Shown here one piece after another: positions 44,526 to 53,923 of a stretch of DNA of 64,000 bases. The DNA comes from Alkalibacterium gilvum (GTDB taxonomy: Bacteria > Bacillota > Bacilli > Lactobacillales > Carnobacteriaceae_A): contig NZ_FNYW01000003.1 in NCBI RefSeq assembly GCF_900109085.1, forward strand, positions 1-64,000, given 5' to 3'. The notes beneath the pieces are model-generated. The model was given only the letters and a program-made list of their open reading frames with translations. It had not been told where the DNA came from and searched no databases. The stretch's first letter is position 1; each line of letters opens with the position of its first letter. Made by a program: the position numbers and the translations under genes.

Positions 44526-44575
44526 GAAAAAAACTTCCGGCATATCTGAGCGTCCACTCAAATATACCGGAAGCT
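44526..44575 (-). terminator. Terminator of the SNF2 helicase gene
   Basis: Minus strand: CTTCCGG plus ATATTTGAG pair with CTCAGATAT plus CCGGAAG; seven T follow. Confidence 0.85.
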
Positions 44576-44611
44576 ATCACACTTTTTTTAAACGCTAAAC
44601 TGTTTCTTTCT

Positions 44612-47600
44612 TTAATCTTCGTAGAGAAGTTCCAGAATTTCTTCTGTTGAAAGGCTGGTAACGGACTCTTTATTGCCTTTCGTGATAACAGAATCGACCA
44701 GTTCACGTTTTTTATCCTGTAGATCATTGATTCTCTCTTCAATGGTTCCAGTCGTGATGAAGCGAATAATTTGAACTGATTTTTTCTGTCCAAACCGATG
44801 CACACGGTCGGCCGCTTGATCTTCAATCGCTGGATTCCACCAGGAGTCAAAGAGTATCACGGTGTCCCCACCTGTTAAGTTAAGGCCTGTGCCGCCTGCT
44901 TTCAAGGAAATTAAGAACAAGTCTTTCTCTCCAGTATTGAAACGGGTTGTCAGATTCAATCGTTCCTCATTTTTAGTCTGTCCGTCTAGATAGTGGTAGT
45001 CGACATCAATATCATCTAAACGTTCACGGATAATTTTAAGCATGGATGTGAATTGAGAAAACAGAACAACACGTTTTCCGTTGGCTCTCGCTTCTTTCAG
45101 GTACTCCATCAATCGTTCAAGTTTGGAGGATTCCCCTTCATAATCTGGCATGATTAGTTTAGGGTCACAACAGATTTGTCGCAGACGCGTCATCCCAGCA
45201 AGTACTTTAATGCGATTGGTTTTCAAGGTGTCTGAATCGACCAACTCTTTCAGTTCTTGCTTAATGGCTGCACGCTGTGTCTGATACAAGCGTTTTTGTC
45301 CTTCAGATAATTCAATATACTCCGTTGTTTCTGTTTTTTCTGGTAAGTCATCAAGAACATCTCGTTTCAAACGTCTTAAGATAAATGGTTTGATTTTAGC
45401 CGCAATACGCTCTTGTTCCATTGACTGGAAGGCCTTCTTATTTCTGAATAACCCAGGTTGAATAATCGAGAACAAGGACCACAATTCACCCAAGTGGTTC
45501 TCAATCGGCGTTCCGGATAAAGCGATTTTGGTTTCAGAAGTCAATCGTTTTACAGCCTTCGTTGTTTTGGCCGCACTGTTTTTAACATTTTGCGACTCGT
45601 CAAGAATGATTGTTTTGAACGTGTCTTCTTTGTATAAATCAAAATCACGTTGGATTAATGGGTAACTCGTAATCCATATTGGAATATCTTTATCAATGGC
45701 TTCCTGACGCTTTTGCTCACGTTCTTCTTTGCTTCCAGAAATAATGATTGTGTCTGTGTCTGGAACAAATTTATCCCATTCATGGCGCCAGTTAAATAAC
45801 ACACTTGATGGACAAATGATCAGATATTTTCCTTTTTCAGACTCAATTTTTGACTGAAGGAAAGCAATGGTTTGAATCGTTTTTCCTAAGCCCATATCAT
45901 CGGCTAAAACGCCCCCGAAGCCATAATGATCCAAGCTTTTCAACCATTTGAATCCAGTAACTTGGTAAGGTCTCATGTCAGCTTCTAACTTTTCTGGCAG
46001 TTCGAATGTTAAGTCTTCCGGTGAAAACAGCTGCTTTACCAGTTTTTTAAATTCCTGACCGGTTTGAATCGTGTCTTCTTCCATAGCTGAAAGCCCTTGG
46101 AATACAGAAACCGTCATGTCTTTTTCAAGTTCATCGTCTTCAATATCCAAAGAATCCTTAGCGCGGCGCATTGCTTGGAAAGCTGGGTCTTTAAGATTGA
46201 CAATTTGACCATTTGATAAGCGATAATAGGATTGATTTTTTTCAAGTTCTTTAAGCAAGTCTTTTAATTCATCCGTAGATATATCTTCGGTGTCGAATGA
46301 AATATCCAATAAGTTGGATGATTCACGCATTTCCATCGTAATTTGTGGCTGCTTAGATGGGCTATAAAGCAGACTTCTAGCAGATTGAGAAAGGAAAACA
46401 TCCATATCATCAGCTAAACCTGGAAGGGAATCATACAGAAAACCACTAATCGTATCCGTATGTGTCAGTTCCCAGACATCACCTTTTCGTGCAGGCAGAG
46501 GAATCTCTTTAAATAAACGACCCAACACCTTGGACTCTTCTCCCCATTGACGTACCACAATCGAATCATCTTTGTACGATGCGCTTTCTTGAAGCGGATA
46601 AATCGTCACATTTCCATAAGTGAACACAGGGCGTACAAGTAAATTGTCGTTTTGAGTGTCCATATAAAGCTGTGCCTCAAAAGGTGCCTGATGCAATAGC
46701 GCCAAGACATCCTCATCCATTTTAACATCAACGATTTGTTCGAGCTGACTTAAGGTCACGGATAAAAACGTTTCAAGTTCTTGACGTCGCATAACCAGCG
46801 TATCTGAACCAGATTCCTTGAGTCCCTCTATGATCTGCTTAATCAGTTCATAGTGCGGTGACTCAGAAAAGTAAAAAATGTGCTCGTATTCAATCATTTT
46901 TGTCTGATCATGAAAAGATAAATCATTTATATTCACTTTTGCATCTGTCAGTTTGAAATGAAACAGATTATCAATTTTATCAATACTAAAAGCGAGATTA
47001 AGTTCTGATAAGTCTTGGCGAACTTCAAGCGTTTCGCCTCTGTCTGCCTGACTCAGCTGTCTCGGTGGCCGTCCAAAACGAACAAAAGCCCCCATTGTTT
47101 TATCGAGTAAAGTCAGCAATTCTTTGATGTAAGATGCGGGCAAAGTGAAACTGTCTTTGTTCAAAAATTGATTTTCGTATCCCATTGGAAGTACAGATTT
47201 AATGACCGTCTGTATTTCATTTAAACGATCAAACACCTCCATATCTTCCGGCATCAGAGTATAGTCGTCTGTATTATAGGTAAAGTTTTTACCAAAGACA
47301 ATCTCTTCATCATTGGCAATATCTGAAATAAGCTGGGTACTGTTTTTAATAACATACAGATAATCTTTCCCAACTTTGAAGTAAAGATCATAAATCGGAT
47401 TCGCTCTCGTTCCACTGACATTTAGAATATACTCAACGTAGACAGGCTCTTTATAAAGAATATCTGTCTGACGGGAAATTTCTTTTTTCGAGTAATGAAT
47501 CAGTGCATTAATTGCTTTCTCACTCTTTTTATAAGAAAACATCGAAGGTGACACTGTTTTATTCTGAGTCGTCTTCTCAGCAGTCGACTCTTCAGCAGTC

Positions 47601-47905
47601 AACTCTTCAGCATCCAAATCATTAAGGTACATCATTGAAGCAATAACGTGACGGCAAGCGCCCGCATTCTTCTCAAACGCCTTACACGTACAATGGTACT
47701 TTCGTGCAACACCATTGGGGTAAAAACGAAGATGCACAGTCTGCAGTTGTTTATCATCTACCATTGTCTGAACCGTATTATTTGTTTCATCGGCTTTCAG
47801 ACTTTGTATTTGTCCCTTTTTATAAAGCTCTTTTCCTTGCAGAAAAGTCGGATAATTACTTGCCAGACTTGTCAATGTCATCTCTGGAAAGGTTTGTTTT
47901 TTCAT
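44612..47905 (-). CDS. SWIM zinc-finger SNF2-family helicase
   Basis: 1097-residue Swi2/Snf2 ATPase, probably acting on DNA or on transcription complexes. N-terminal SWIM zinc finger CTCKAFEKNAGACRHV near 75; a long SNF2-associated middle region (about 130-600); helicase core from about 630 with motif I DDMGLGKTIQTIAFL near 655, motif II as DESQ (LDESQNVKNSAAKTTKAVKR near 760) in place of DEAH/DEGH, SGTPIENHLGELWSLFSI near 785, and the C-terminal lobe LISLKAGGTGLNLTGGDTVI and AADRVHRFGQKKSVQIIR near 1040. Similar proteins occur in many Firmicutes next to housekeeping genes. Divergent from the pentapeptide-repeat gene. Confidence 0.9.
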   Translation of the reverse strand: MKKQTFPEMTLTSLASNYPTFLQGKELYKKGQIQSLKADETNNTVQTMVDDKQLQTVHLRFYPNGVARKYHCTCKAFEKNAGACRHVIASMMYLNDLDAEELTAEESTAEKTTQNKTVSPSMFSYKKSEKAINALIHYSKKEISRQTDILYKEPVYVEYILNVSGTRANPIYDLYFKVGKDYLYVIKNSTQLISDIANDEEIVFGKNFTYNTDDYTLMPEDMEVFDRLNEIQTVIKSVLPMGYENQFLNKDSFTLPASYIKELLTLLDKTMGAFVRFGRPPRQLSQADRGETLEVRQDLSELNLAFSIDKIDNLFHFKLTDAKVNINDLSFHDQTKMIEYEHIFYFSESPHYELIKQIIEGLKESGSDTLVMRRQELETFLSVTLSQLEQIVDVKMDEDVLALLHQAPFEAQLYMDTQNDNLLVRPVFTYGNVTIYPLQESASYKDDSIVVRQWGEESKVLGRLFKEIPLPARKGDVWELTHTDTISGFLYDSLPGLADDMDVFLSQSARSLLYSPSKQPQITMEMRESSNLLDISFDTEDISTDELKDLLKELEKNQSYYRLSNGQIVNLKDPAFQAMRRAKDSLDIEDDELEKDMTVSVFQGLSAMEEDTIQTGQEFKKLVKQLFSPEDLTFELPEKLEADMRPYQVTGFKWLKSLDHYGFGGVLADDMGLGKTIQTIAFLQSKIESEKGKYLIICPSSVLFNWRHEWDKFVPDTDTIIISGSKEEREQKRQEAIDKDIPIWITSYPLIQRDFDLYKEDTFKTIILDESQNVKNSAAKTTKAVKRLTSETKIALSGTPIENHLGELWSLFSIIQPGLFRNKKAFQSMEQERIAAKIKPFILRRLKRDVLDDLPEKTETTEYIELSEGQKRLYQTQRAAIKQELKELVDSDTLKTNRIKVLAGMTRLRQICCDPKLIMPDYEGESSKLERLMEYLKEARANGKRVVLFSQFTSMLKIIRERLDDIDVDYHYLDGQTKNEERLNLTTRFNTGEKDLFLISLKAGGTGLNLTGGDTVILFDSWWNPAIEDQAADRVHRFGQKKSVQIIRFITTGTIEERINDLQDKKRELVDSVITKGNKESVTSLSTEEILELLYED

Positions 47906-48098
47906 AAGGTTTTGTCAGTCCTTTAACCTAATATTTATTGAATATTGTTTCTTTTCACAAAAAAAGGTTCCTTTTCTCGTGCATTAAATGTTCATCTTTA
48001 TATTATAACAAAGATTAGGTTGAAAAAGAAAATGTTTCTCTTTCTTATTATTCATTTCGCTTAACATGTTATACTTCAATTAAAGGAGCAGATTCATT

Positions 48099-48740
48099 AT
48101 GAAAAACAGAAAACAACCCAAAGTCCCGATGCATCTTGATTCTCAGACCTTTGATAACAGTTTTGATTTAGATGATCCCTACATTGAATATGTTGAGATC
48201 AGAGACTGTGTCGTCACGATGCATGACATTAATCGACTTGAGTTCAAAACAGTCCGCTTTAAAAACGTGCAATTTGAAGGCGTTGATTTAGAAGCCGGCT
48301 ATTTTAGAGACGTCATCTTTGAAAACTGTCATTTTGTCAGTGGGGTCTTCTCTAACGTCACAATGAAACGTCTTGAATTTATAAAGTGTCGCTTTAGTGG
48401 CACCTTATTTAACGATGTCAAACTGGAAGATATGCTTTTCGATGATTGCATTCTAACACTCTGTAGTTTCGGATTCAGTGCGCTAACTATTTGTGAGTTC
48501 AACCAAACACAACTCAAGGAAACAGATTTTTTGGACATTCGTTGGTCTGATATCCGTTTTACTGAAAGCTTGCTTGATGAAGTAAACTTTACACGCACTT
48601 CTTTAAAAGGAATCGATCTCAGTAAAGCCTCTTTTGAACAGTTATCTGTGGATATTGATGCGGTTAAAGGTGCCATCGTAAATCACTCGCAGGCCATTCG
48701 CTTTCTCGATTTACTCGGCTTAGATATTCGTGATGATTAA
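48099..48740 (+). CDS. Pentapeptide repeat protein
   Basis: 213 residues built from A(D/N)LXX-like pentapeptide repeats (for example VRFKNVQFEGVDLEAGYFRD, VIFENCHFVSGVFSNVTMKR, SLKGIDLSKASFEQ) that should fold into a right-handed quadrilateral beta-helix. Size and a C-terminal helix (IVNHSQAIRFLDLLGL) recall the Qnr/MfpA group of DNA-mimic proteins that bind gyrase, but the match is only structural and a resistance role should not be assumed. AAAGGAGCAGATTCATT precedes ATG. Monocistronic, divergent from the helicase gene. Confidence 0.78.
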   Translation: MKNRKQPKVPMHLDSQTFDNSFDLDDPYIEYVEIRDCVVTMHDINRLEFKTVRFKNVQFEGVDLEAGYFRDVIFENCHFVSGVFSNVTMKRLEFIKCRFSGTLFNDVKLEDMLFDDCILTLCSFGFSALTICEFNQTQLKETDFLDIRWSDIRFTESLLDEVNFTRTSLKGIDLSKASFEQLSVDIDAVKGAIVNHSQAIRFLDLLGLDIRDD

Positions 48741-48864
48741 CCCCCCCATATAGGTATGTGGTATTTTTTAGATATAAATAAAAAGCACAGGTGTGTTCTT
48801 TTATTATTTTTAGCTTGTTTTTATTAAATAGACTCCAAAATTAAAAGAAACACCTTTAGAAAGG

Positions 48865-49353
48865 ATGATGACTGTTAAAATAATTATTGATGCTGACGCT
48901 TGTCCTACAAAAGAAGAAACCATAACAGTGGCTAAGCAGTATGATTTAGAAGTTATGCTTGTTGCGAGTATTGCTCATTTCTCAACAAAAAAGGTCCCCA
49001 ACCATGTCAGTCAGCTATGGGTCGAACGTGGGAGTGATCAGGCTGATTTTAAAATCGTTGGGATTGCGAAGCCGAATGATATTGTTATTACGCAAGATTA
49101 TGGGCTAGCGTCCATGCTTCTACCCAAAGGCTGCCATGTTTTACACCACGATGGCTATGCATACACAGATGCTATTATTCAAAAACTTATCGATGGACGC
49201 CACCTTTCCGCCAAAGAACGGCGGTCATCAAAGCGGAGTCGCCGAGTAAAAGCCCTCCATCCCTTTGCGGATTCTATCCAAATGGATTATAAAGCATTAC
49301 TGGTATCTGTCATTGAAGACATTGAAAGCAAACAAGAGGGTAACGATAAATGA
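48865..49353 (+). CDS. YaiI/YqxD family protein (UPF0178)
   Basis: 162 residues of the DUF188/UPF0178 family with a PIN/NYN-like nuclease fold: IIIDADACPTKEETITVA near 6, WVERGSDQADFKIV near 52, PNDIVITQDYGLASMLLPKG near 70 with conserved acidic residues, and SAKERRSSKRSRRVKALHPF near 115. The biochemical role is unknown; a nuclease is plausible. ATG ATG at the start leaves 48865 or 48868 possible. Its stop overlaps the next gene's ATG (ATGA at 49350-49353), so the two are co-translated. Confidence 0.85.
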   Translation: MMTVKIIIDADACPTKEETITVAKQYDLEVMLVASIAHFSTKKVPNHVSQLWVERGSDQADFKIVGIAKPNDIVITQDYGLASMLLPKGCHVLHHDGYAYTDAIIQKLIDGRHLSAKERRSSKRSRRVKALHPFADSIQMDYKALLVSVIEDIESKQEGNDK

Positions 49354-50183
49354 TTACTCTCGGACTTACAGGCTGGACCGATCACCCTCTCATCCAGCGC
49401 AGCACCGACAACAAGCTTACTGCCTATGCTGGACACTTCCCTGTTGTGGAAGTCGATACGAGCTTTTACGGGATTCCTAAAGAAAAAACGATAAATAATT
49501 GGTTGGATCAAACACCAAAAACATTTCAATTTATCCCAAAGGCCAACAATGTTTTGACCCTACATAAATCCTATAAGGAAAGCTATGATACATTGGAAGA
49601 AGCCTTTGATGCTTTTAAAAGGGCCTTCCACCCCATGCTTTCACAAAACAGGGTAAAGGCCATTCTCTTTCAGTTTCCACCCTATTTTGATTGTGTAAAA
49701 AAACATGTCACTTACTTGCGCTTTGTAAAAAAGCAGATGAAGGATTTACCAATTGCTGTTGAATTTCGCCATCCCAGTTGGTTTAGTGAAAAAAACAAAG
49801 CACAAACGTTGGCTTTGTTGAAACAACAAAACTGGACAAACGTTATCGTTGATCAGCCCCAAACCCCTAATAATAGTGTCCCCAAAATTATTGAAAAGAC
49901 ATCCTCTTTGAGCATTTTACGCTTACATGGGCGCAATTACGACGGTTGGTTGGGTGAGGACGTTGTAAACTGGCGGGCTGAACGCACACTTTACAATTAC
50001 TCAATTGAAGAACTCCAATCGTTCGCAGACATAGTCAGTCAACTCGAAAAGGAAACGAGTGATGTTTGTGTTATTTTCAATAATAATTCAGGAGGTCATG
50101 CAGCACAAAATGCCAAAGAACTACAAGCCTTACTTGGTCTCACCTTCGATGGTTTGGGTCCCCAACAGCTCGACTTGTTCTGA
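49350..50183 (+). CDS. DUF72 (YunF-like) family protein
   Basis: 277 residues, predicted TIM barrel of the DUF72/YecE family: GLTGWTDHPLI at the N-terminus, VEVDTSFYGIPKEKTINNWL near 33, FIPKANNVLTLHKSY near 60, ILFQFPPYFD near 110, IAVEFRHPSWFS near 135, LRLHGRNYDGWLG near 190 and CVIFNNNSGGHAAQNAKELQ near 238. Function not established. Overlaps the upstream gene by 4 bases; strong two-way terminator follows. Confidence 0.88.
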   Translation: MITLGLTGWTDHPLIQRSTDNKLTAYAGHFPVVEVDTSFYGIPKEKTINNWLDQTPKTFQFIPKANNVLTLHKSYKESYDTLEEAFDAFKRAFHPMLSQNRVKAILFQFPPYFDCVKKHVTYLRFVKKQMKDLPIAVEFRHPSWFSEKNKAQTLALLKQQNWTNVIVDQPQTPNNSVPKIIEKTSSLSILRLHGRNYDGWLGEDVVNWRAERTLYNYSIEELQSFADIVSQLEKETSDVCVIFNNNSGGHAAQNAKELQALLGLTFDGLGPQQLDLF

Positions 50184-50255
50184 TTCACTTTTGACATAAT
50201 ATCTGTCTTAAGTATATTTACACACGTTGCACCGCATATCATTTATTTGCTCGCA

Positions 50256-50297
50256 TAAAAGCGGCTAGGACGCAAACGTCCTAGCCGCTTTTATTTT
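50256..50297. terminator. Bidirectional terminator after the DUF72 gene
   Basis: Perfect 16-bp stem AAAAGCGGCTAGGACG/CGTCCTAGCCGCTTTT, loop CAAA, T run on the plus side. Confidence 0.92.
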
Positions 50298-50299
50298 TC

Positions 50300-51262
50300 T
50301 TATCCGTTTGGAAAGGCTGGATCCAAAACTCTTCCTTTTTCCATAATCTTTTTACCATCTATCCAAAAGGTTGGTTCCTTTAGTACACAATCAATGTGTA
50401 CTCCAGCTTCTGTCACACCACCAAAGGGTTTATTGGACCCAAAAGCAATATGAACCGTCCCAAATACTTTTTCATCTTCCAAAACGACACCGGTAATTCG
50501 TGCTGTTGGATTCGTTCCTATCCCAAACTCTGCAATCGTTTTTCCCGCTTCTGTGCCCAAAAGCTCAAGAAGTTCACTTCCTTGCTTTCCGGATGCAGCA
50601 ACAAGTTTCCCGTCTTTCACCGTCAACGTTACAGGTGATTTAACTTTACCTAGCTGAGCAATGGAACCATCCACGACAAGTTTTCCATTTGCTGAATCTT
50701 CAATCGGTGCAATATAGGCTTCTCCGGAAGGAACATTTCCAGCTTGCCCTTTCTCACGGAAGATTCCCGTACTTGCTATCCCCTTGCGGTCGCTAATTGA
50801 AAAAGTAAGTATTTCCCCATCCTTTTCAATTTTCACTTCACTTGAACGTTCCAATAAGTCAGTAAAATAATATGTCATCTCTTCAACCCTATCAGGGTCT
50901 GCTTCAATGGCTCCTTTTTCAAGCATCGAAAGAGTGATACCAGGCATCGTACCAATACGTGTGCCCGTTGCTGCAGCTTCTTTTTTCGCACGCGTATGTG
51001 TTAAACTCGCTTGCGTTACACACACAGCGACATCGGCTTCTTTCATCGCATTCGCAATAATAACTGGAGGTTCTTCCCCTGATTTATACATTGCAGGAAA
51101 CTGAGAAAAAACTGTTTCATTCCCCTTGATGCAAGCTGCTTCATAAAAAGGAATAGCTACGCTACGCATACGATCATCCGTAATGATGACTACTTTTTCA
51201 TCCTTCTTTAAATCAAAATTATTCTCAAGCACCTTTAAGGCATTGTCTATATAATTTGTCAT
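50300..51262 (-). CDS. Aminopeptidase-like protein (COG2309, M29 group)
   Basis: 320 residues from ATG 51262 (AAGGAGAGAGACT upstream). The pattern ALKVLENNFDLKKDEKVVII, GEAYIAPIEDSANGKLVVDG near 175, GKTIAEFGIGTNPTARITG near 245 and GTVHIAFGSNKPFGG near 275 matches leucyl aminopeptidase/aminopeptidase T-like proteins that also include the dioxygenase NicX. The conserved Glu and His residues that bind metals in M29 enzymes seem present. It is shorter than classical PepS/AmpS (about 410), so peptidase activity is inferred. No signal peptide. Confidence 0.75.
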   Translation of the reverse strand: MTNYIDNALKVLENNFDLKKDEKVVIITDDRMRSVAIPFYEAACIKGNETVFSQFPAMYKSGEEPPVIIANAMKEADVAVCVTQASLTHTRAKKEAAATGTRIGTMPGITLSMLEKGAIEADPDRVEEMTYYFTDLLERSSEVKIEKDGEILTFSISDRKGIASTGIFREKGQAGNVPSGEAYIAPIEDSANGKLVVDGSIAQLGKVKSPVTLTVKDGKLVAASGKQGSELLELLGTEAGKTIAEFGIGTNPTARITGVVLEDEKVFGTVHIAFGSNKPFGGVTEAGVHIDCVLKEPTFWIDGKKIMEKGRVLDPAFPNG

Positions 51263-51436
51263 AGTCTCTCTCCTTTTCGCTAACCCTACCTTTATCTTAC
51301 CTAAAATTCTTTGAACATAAAAATACAGCATCAAAAAACTTATATAAAGGAAAATCTTATACTATTCTTATTATATTCAAGTTGTCGCTCAATTTCAAAA
51401 ACGTTATACTAAAGAAAAATAGATTGGGTGATAAAT

Positions 51437-52465
51437 ATGACTAAAAAAATGAATGCTTATGGCTTTTATGATCCTCAAAAAGAACAGAATACACTTCCCT
51501 TTGAAAAAATCGAAATGGCGATTCCTGAGCCCAAAGATCGTGAAATACTCGTTGAAGTTAAAGCAGTCAGTGTCAATCCAACTGATTTAGCTACACGAAT
51601 GATGAAAAAATCTTCTGATGAATCTTTCACTATTTTAGGTAGAGATGTTTCTGGAACCGTGAAAAAAGTTGGGGAAAAGGTATCCCTATTCAAAGAGGGT
51701 GATGACGTCTTTTATCCTGGCTCAAGTAACATTACTGGGGCTCAAGCTGATTTTCATGTCATCGATGAGCGCATGGTGGCTCTCAAACCAAAAAATCTGA
51801 AACACGAGGAAGCCGCAGCCCTTCCCCTAACCGCTCTTACTTCCTATGAAGTCATACATGACCGATTAAACTTATTTGATTTAAAAGAAAAGCCAAAAGA
51901 TGTAACCCTTCTAATTGTTGGTGCAGCTGGCGGTGTAGGCTCTATTGCCTCCCAAATCGCTTTAAATTATGGCTTCACTGTTATTGGTACAGCTTCTAGA
52001 GAACAAAGTCGTGCATACATCAAAGATTTAGGCGTTAAGCATATTATTGATCACTCAAAACCTTTTGGCCCTCAACTTGAGGCATTAGGCCTTTTAGACA
52101 TCGACGCCGTTTTCATTACCGCAAAAACGGATGAAAACATTGATGAAGTAAGTAAAATTATTAATCCTCAAGGTCGGGTTTGTTCACTTCTACCGTTAAG
52201 AAGCCCTTTGCCCGGACGTTTCTTTGGTAAAAGTATCACCTTCAGTTATGAATTAATGTATACACGCTCCGTTTATAAAACGTCAGACTGGATTAAACAA
52301 CACGAATATTTAACGGAATTAAAAAATCAAGTGGAACAAGGTTTTATTTCTTCTAACCTTGAAACACATTTTAAAGAAATGAATGAAGATACCCTGAAAG
52401 CAGCCTATGAAAAGCTACAAACGCATCATACAATGGGTAAAATTGTGCTTTCCCATTCCAGATAA
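51437..52465 (+). CDS. Zinc-type alcohol dehydrogenase-like / quinone oxidoreductase
   Basis: Medium-chain dehydrogenase/reductase without the catalytic zinc Cys. 342 residues: GroES-like N-terminal domain (PEPKDREILVEVKAVSVNPT, ILGRDVSGTVKKVGEKV near 65), Rossmann domain with LLIVGAAGGVGSIASQIAL near 158, HIIDHSKPF, and a C-terminal helix. Would reduce a quinone or other carbonyl with NADPH. I use ATG 51437 because the frame otherwise starts at a GTG (51428) inside the ribosome-site region. Terminator at 52485. Confidence 0.85.
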   Translation: MTKKMNAYGFYDPQKEQNTLPFEKIEMAIPEPKDREILVEVKAVSVNPTDLATRMMKKSSDESFTILGRDVSGTVKKVGEKVSLFKEGDDVFYPGSSNITGAQADFHVIDERMVALKPKNLKHEEAAALPLTALTSYEVIHDRLNLFDLKEKPKDVTLLIVGAAGGVGSIASQIALNYGFTVIGTASREQSRAYIKDLGVKHIIDHSKPFGPQLEALGLLDIDAVFITAKTDENIDEVSKIINPQGRVCSLLPLRSPLPGRFFGKSITFSYELMYTRSVYKTSDWIKQHEYLTELKNQVEQGFISSNLETHFKEMNEDTLKAAYEKLQTHHTMGKIVLSHSR

Positions 52466-52484
52466 AAGGTTTTCTATAAAATAA

Positions 52485-52528
52485 TAAAAGACACCGTATG
52501 TTTCTTTACATATACAGTGTCTTTTTTA
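52485..52528 (+). terminator. Terminator of the oxidoreductase gene
   Basis: AAAAGACAC...GTGTCTTTT with inner GTATGT/ACATAC pairs, then T run. Confidence 0.87.
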
Positions 52529-52741
52529 ATTTCAACAAAAGAGTCAACTCGGCTATGACTTGGCTTATTCATCCCCTCAATCATCTCGCCCGTTTTAAAA
52601 AAAGTGAGCATGATATATCTTTTAGAAATGATGAGTTATAATATTTGAAAAGATTTTTAGATATCGATAAGATAGAATTAGGTCAACTTCATTTGTTATT
52701 CTATGTTTGGCTTGGTACCTTTATGAAAGGAGTATGTGATT

Positions 52742-53266
52742 ATGAGACTTTATGATCAACTAAAATACTTTATAAAACAACATTCAACGTATTCAAACGA
52801 TCTTGTAGGCGCTAATGCCGTTAAAAAAAACAGCACCATTTTAAATATCCAAAATAAATTTAATTTCTCTGCCAGTGACATGTGCTCTAATCAAGAGACT
52901 ATCAATACTATTGTTAAACAAATCATAAAAAAAGATAAGTCCCGTCGTTATTATATTGGTAAGAAAAATGAAAACATTAAAAAGGTAAATAGAAAAGTAT
53001 ACAGATACGAATGCTTTTTTACACGTAAAATAAGAATTGTTCCCAATGCTAAAAATAGTTTTGACTTTTATATTGAAAACATTCATTTAGGGCAAATCCC
53101 TGAAGATTTAAATATAGATATAAAAAACCATTTAGAAACAGGAATTATGACAACTTTTGCCTATATAAACGGTGGTCCTTATAAGTATTATGATAAAAAT
53201 AGCCAAAGTGTCTGCGAAGAGGATGAAGCCTTTGATTTGAATATTTATATACAATTCAGCGGGTAA
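52742..53266 (+). CDS. Uncharacterised protein, possible HIRAN-like C-terminal part
   Basis: I do not recognise this gene. 174 residues from ATG 52742 with AAAGGAG 9 bases upstream (GTG 52736 is an alternative). The N-terminal half is Lys/Asn-rich and helical (KYFIKQHSTYSNDLVGANAV). The C-terminal half (FDFYIENIHLGQIPEDLNID, IMTTFAYINGGPYKYYD) alternates strands in a way that recalls the 'GYIPRELN' turn of HIRAN-type domains; this is a weak impression. No membrane segment. Base composition is more AT-rich than the neighbours, suggesting recent gain. Monocistronic. Confidence 0.65.
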   Translation: MRLYDQLKYFIKQHSTYSNDLVGANAVKKNSTILNIQNKFNFSASDMCSNQETINTIVKQIIKKDKSRRYYIGKKNENIKKVNRKVYRYECFFTRKIRIVPNAKNSFDFYIENIHLGQIPEDLNIDIKNHLETGIMTTFAYINGGPYKYYDKNSQSVCEEDEAFDLNIYIQFSG

Positions 53267-53273
53267 GTGAATG

Positions 53274-53320
53274 GCCTCCGTTAACATATCTCCAGGGGTA
53301 TGTTAACGGAGGCTATTTTA
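53274..53320 (+). terminator. Terminator after the uncharacterised gene
   Basis: GCCTCCGTTAACATA (53274-53288) pairs perfectly with 53299-53313, then TATTTTA. Confidence 0.85.
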
Positions 53321-53336
53321 GTTTCATTTAAAACAT

Positions 53337-53885
53337 TTAAACGACGGTTGCGCCAAGCGTTTCTTTGAAATGATCCAAGGCCCAATCATGCCCCGTTTGA
53401 TTAAAGCTAGCCACAGCATCTTTGTGCACAACAATGGAAAAGCCTTTATTATAAGCATCTACCGCCGTGTGCAGCACACATATATCCGTACAAACGCCCA
53501 CAAGATGTACCTCTGTGATCTTTCTTTCTCTTAGCTTTGTTTCCAAATCCGTTCCATGAAAGGCACTGTAACGTGTTTTATCAGTATAATATACATTATC
53601 TGTATCTTTTATTTTTTGGTAATACGCCTCAAGGTCCCCATACATTAAACGTCCCTCGGTTCCTTCGATATTATGCGGTGGAAATAAGTCTTTTTCAGGA
53701 TGGTACAGGTCATTTTCTTTGTGCTTATCAATAGCAAACGCGACATAATCCCCAGCTTCAAAAAACTCTTTTGTCAGTTTAAGCATGTTATCGTGGATGT
53801 TTTGCCCCGGCTCACCACATGTTAATGCTCCCTTTTCTGCCACAAAATCCATGGTGTAATCGATACTAATTAACGCTTTTTTCAT
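53337..53885 (-). CDS. Isochorismatase-family cysteine hydrolase, nicotinamidase-like
   Basis: 182 residues. Catalytic triad of the family is visible: Asp in ALISIDYTMDF (about 9), Lys in DKTRYSAFHGTDLE near 103, and Cys in VGVCTDICVLHTAVDAY near 135. The metal-site pattern AIDKHKENDLYHPEKDLF near 52 (Asp and His residues) is like nicotinamidase PncA, so conversion of nicotinamide to nicotinate for NAD salvage is the most likely role. Bare cysteine hydrolase of other specificity is the alternative. Ribosome site AAAGGTTGATATAA. Confidence 0.82.
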   Translation of the reverse strand: MKKALISIDYTMDFVAEKGALTCGEPGQNIHDNMLKLTKEFFEAGDYVAFAIDKHKENDLYHPEKDLFPPHNIEGTEGRLMYGDLEAYYQKIKDTDNVYYTDKTRYSAFHGTDLETKLRERKITEVHLVGVCTDICVLHTAVDAYNKGFSIVVHKDAVASFNQTGHDWALDHFKETLGATVV

Positions 53886-53923
53886 TTATATCAACCTTTC
53901 ACTATTTGTTTTCATTTCCTTTT

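Noticed and set aside
44447-44850. Short ORFs on both strands near the SNF2 gene end
   Set aside because: They overlap the helicase 3' end or its terminator and show no family features.
48099-48740. Calling the pentapeptide-repeat protein a quinolone-resistance determinant
   Set aside because: Only the fold and length fit; sequence does not clearly match Qnr or MfpA.
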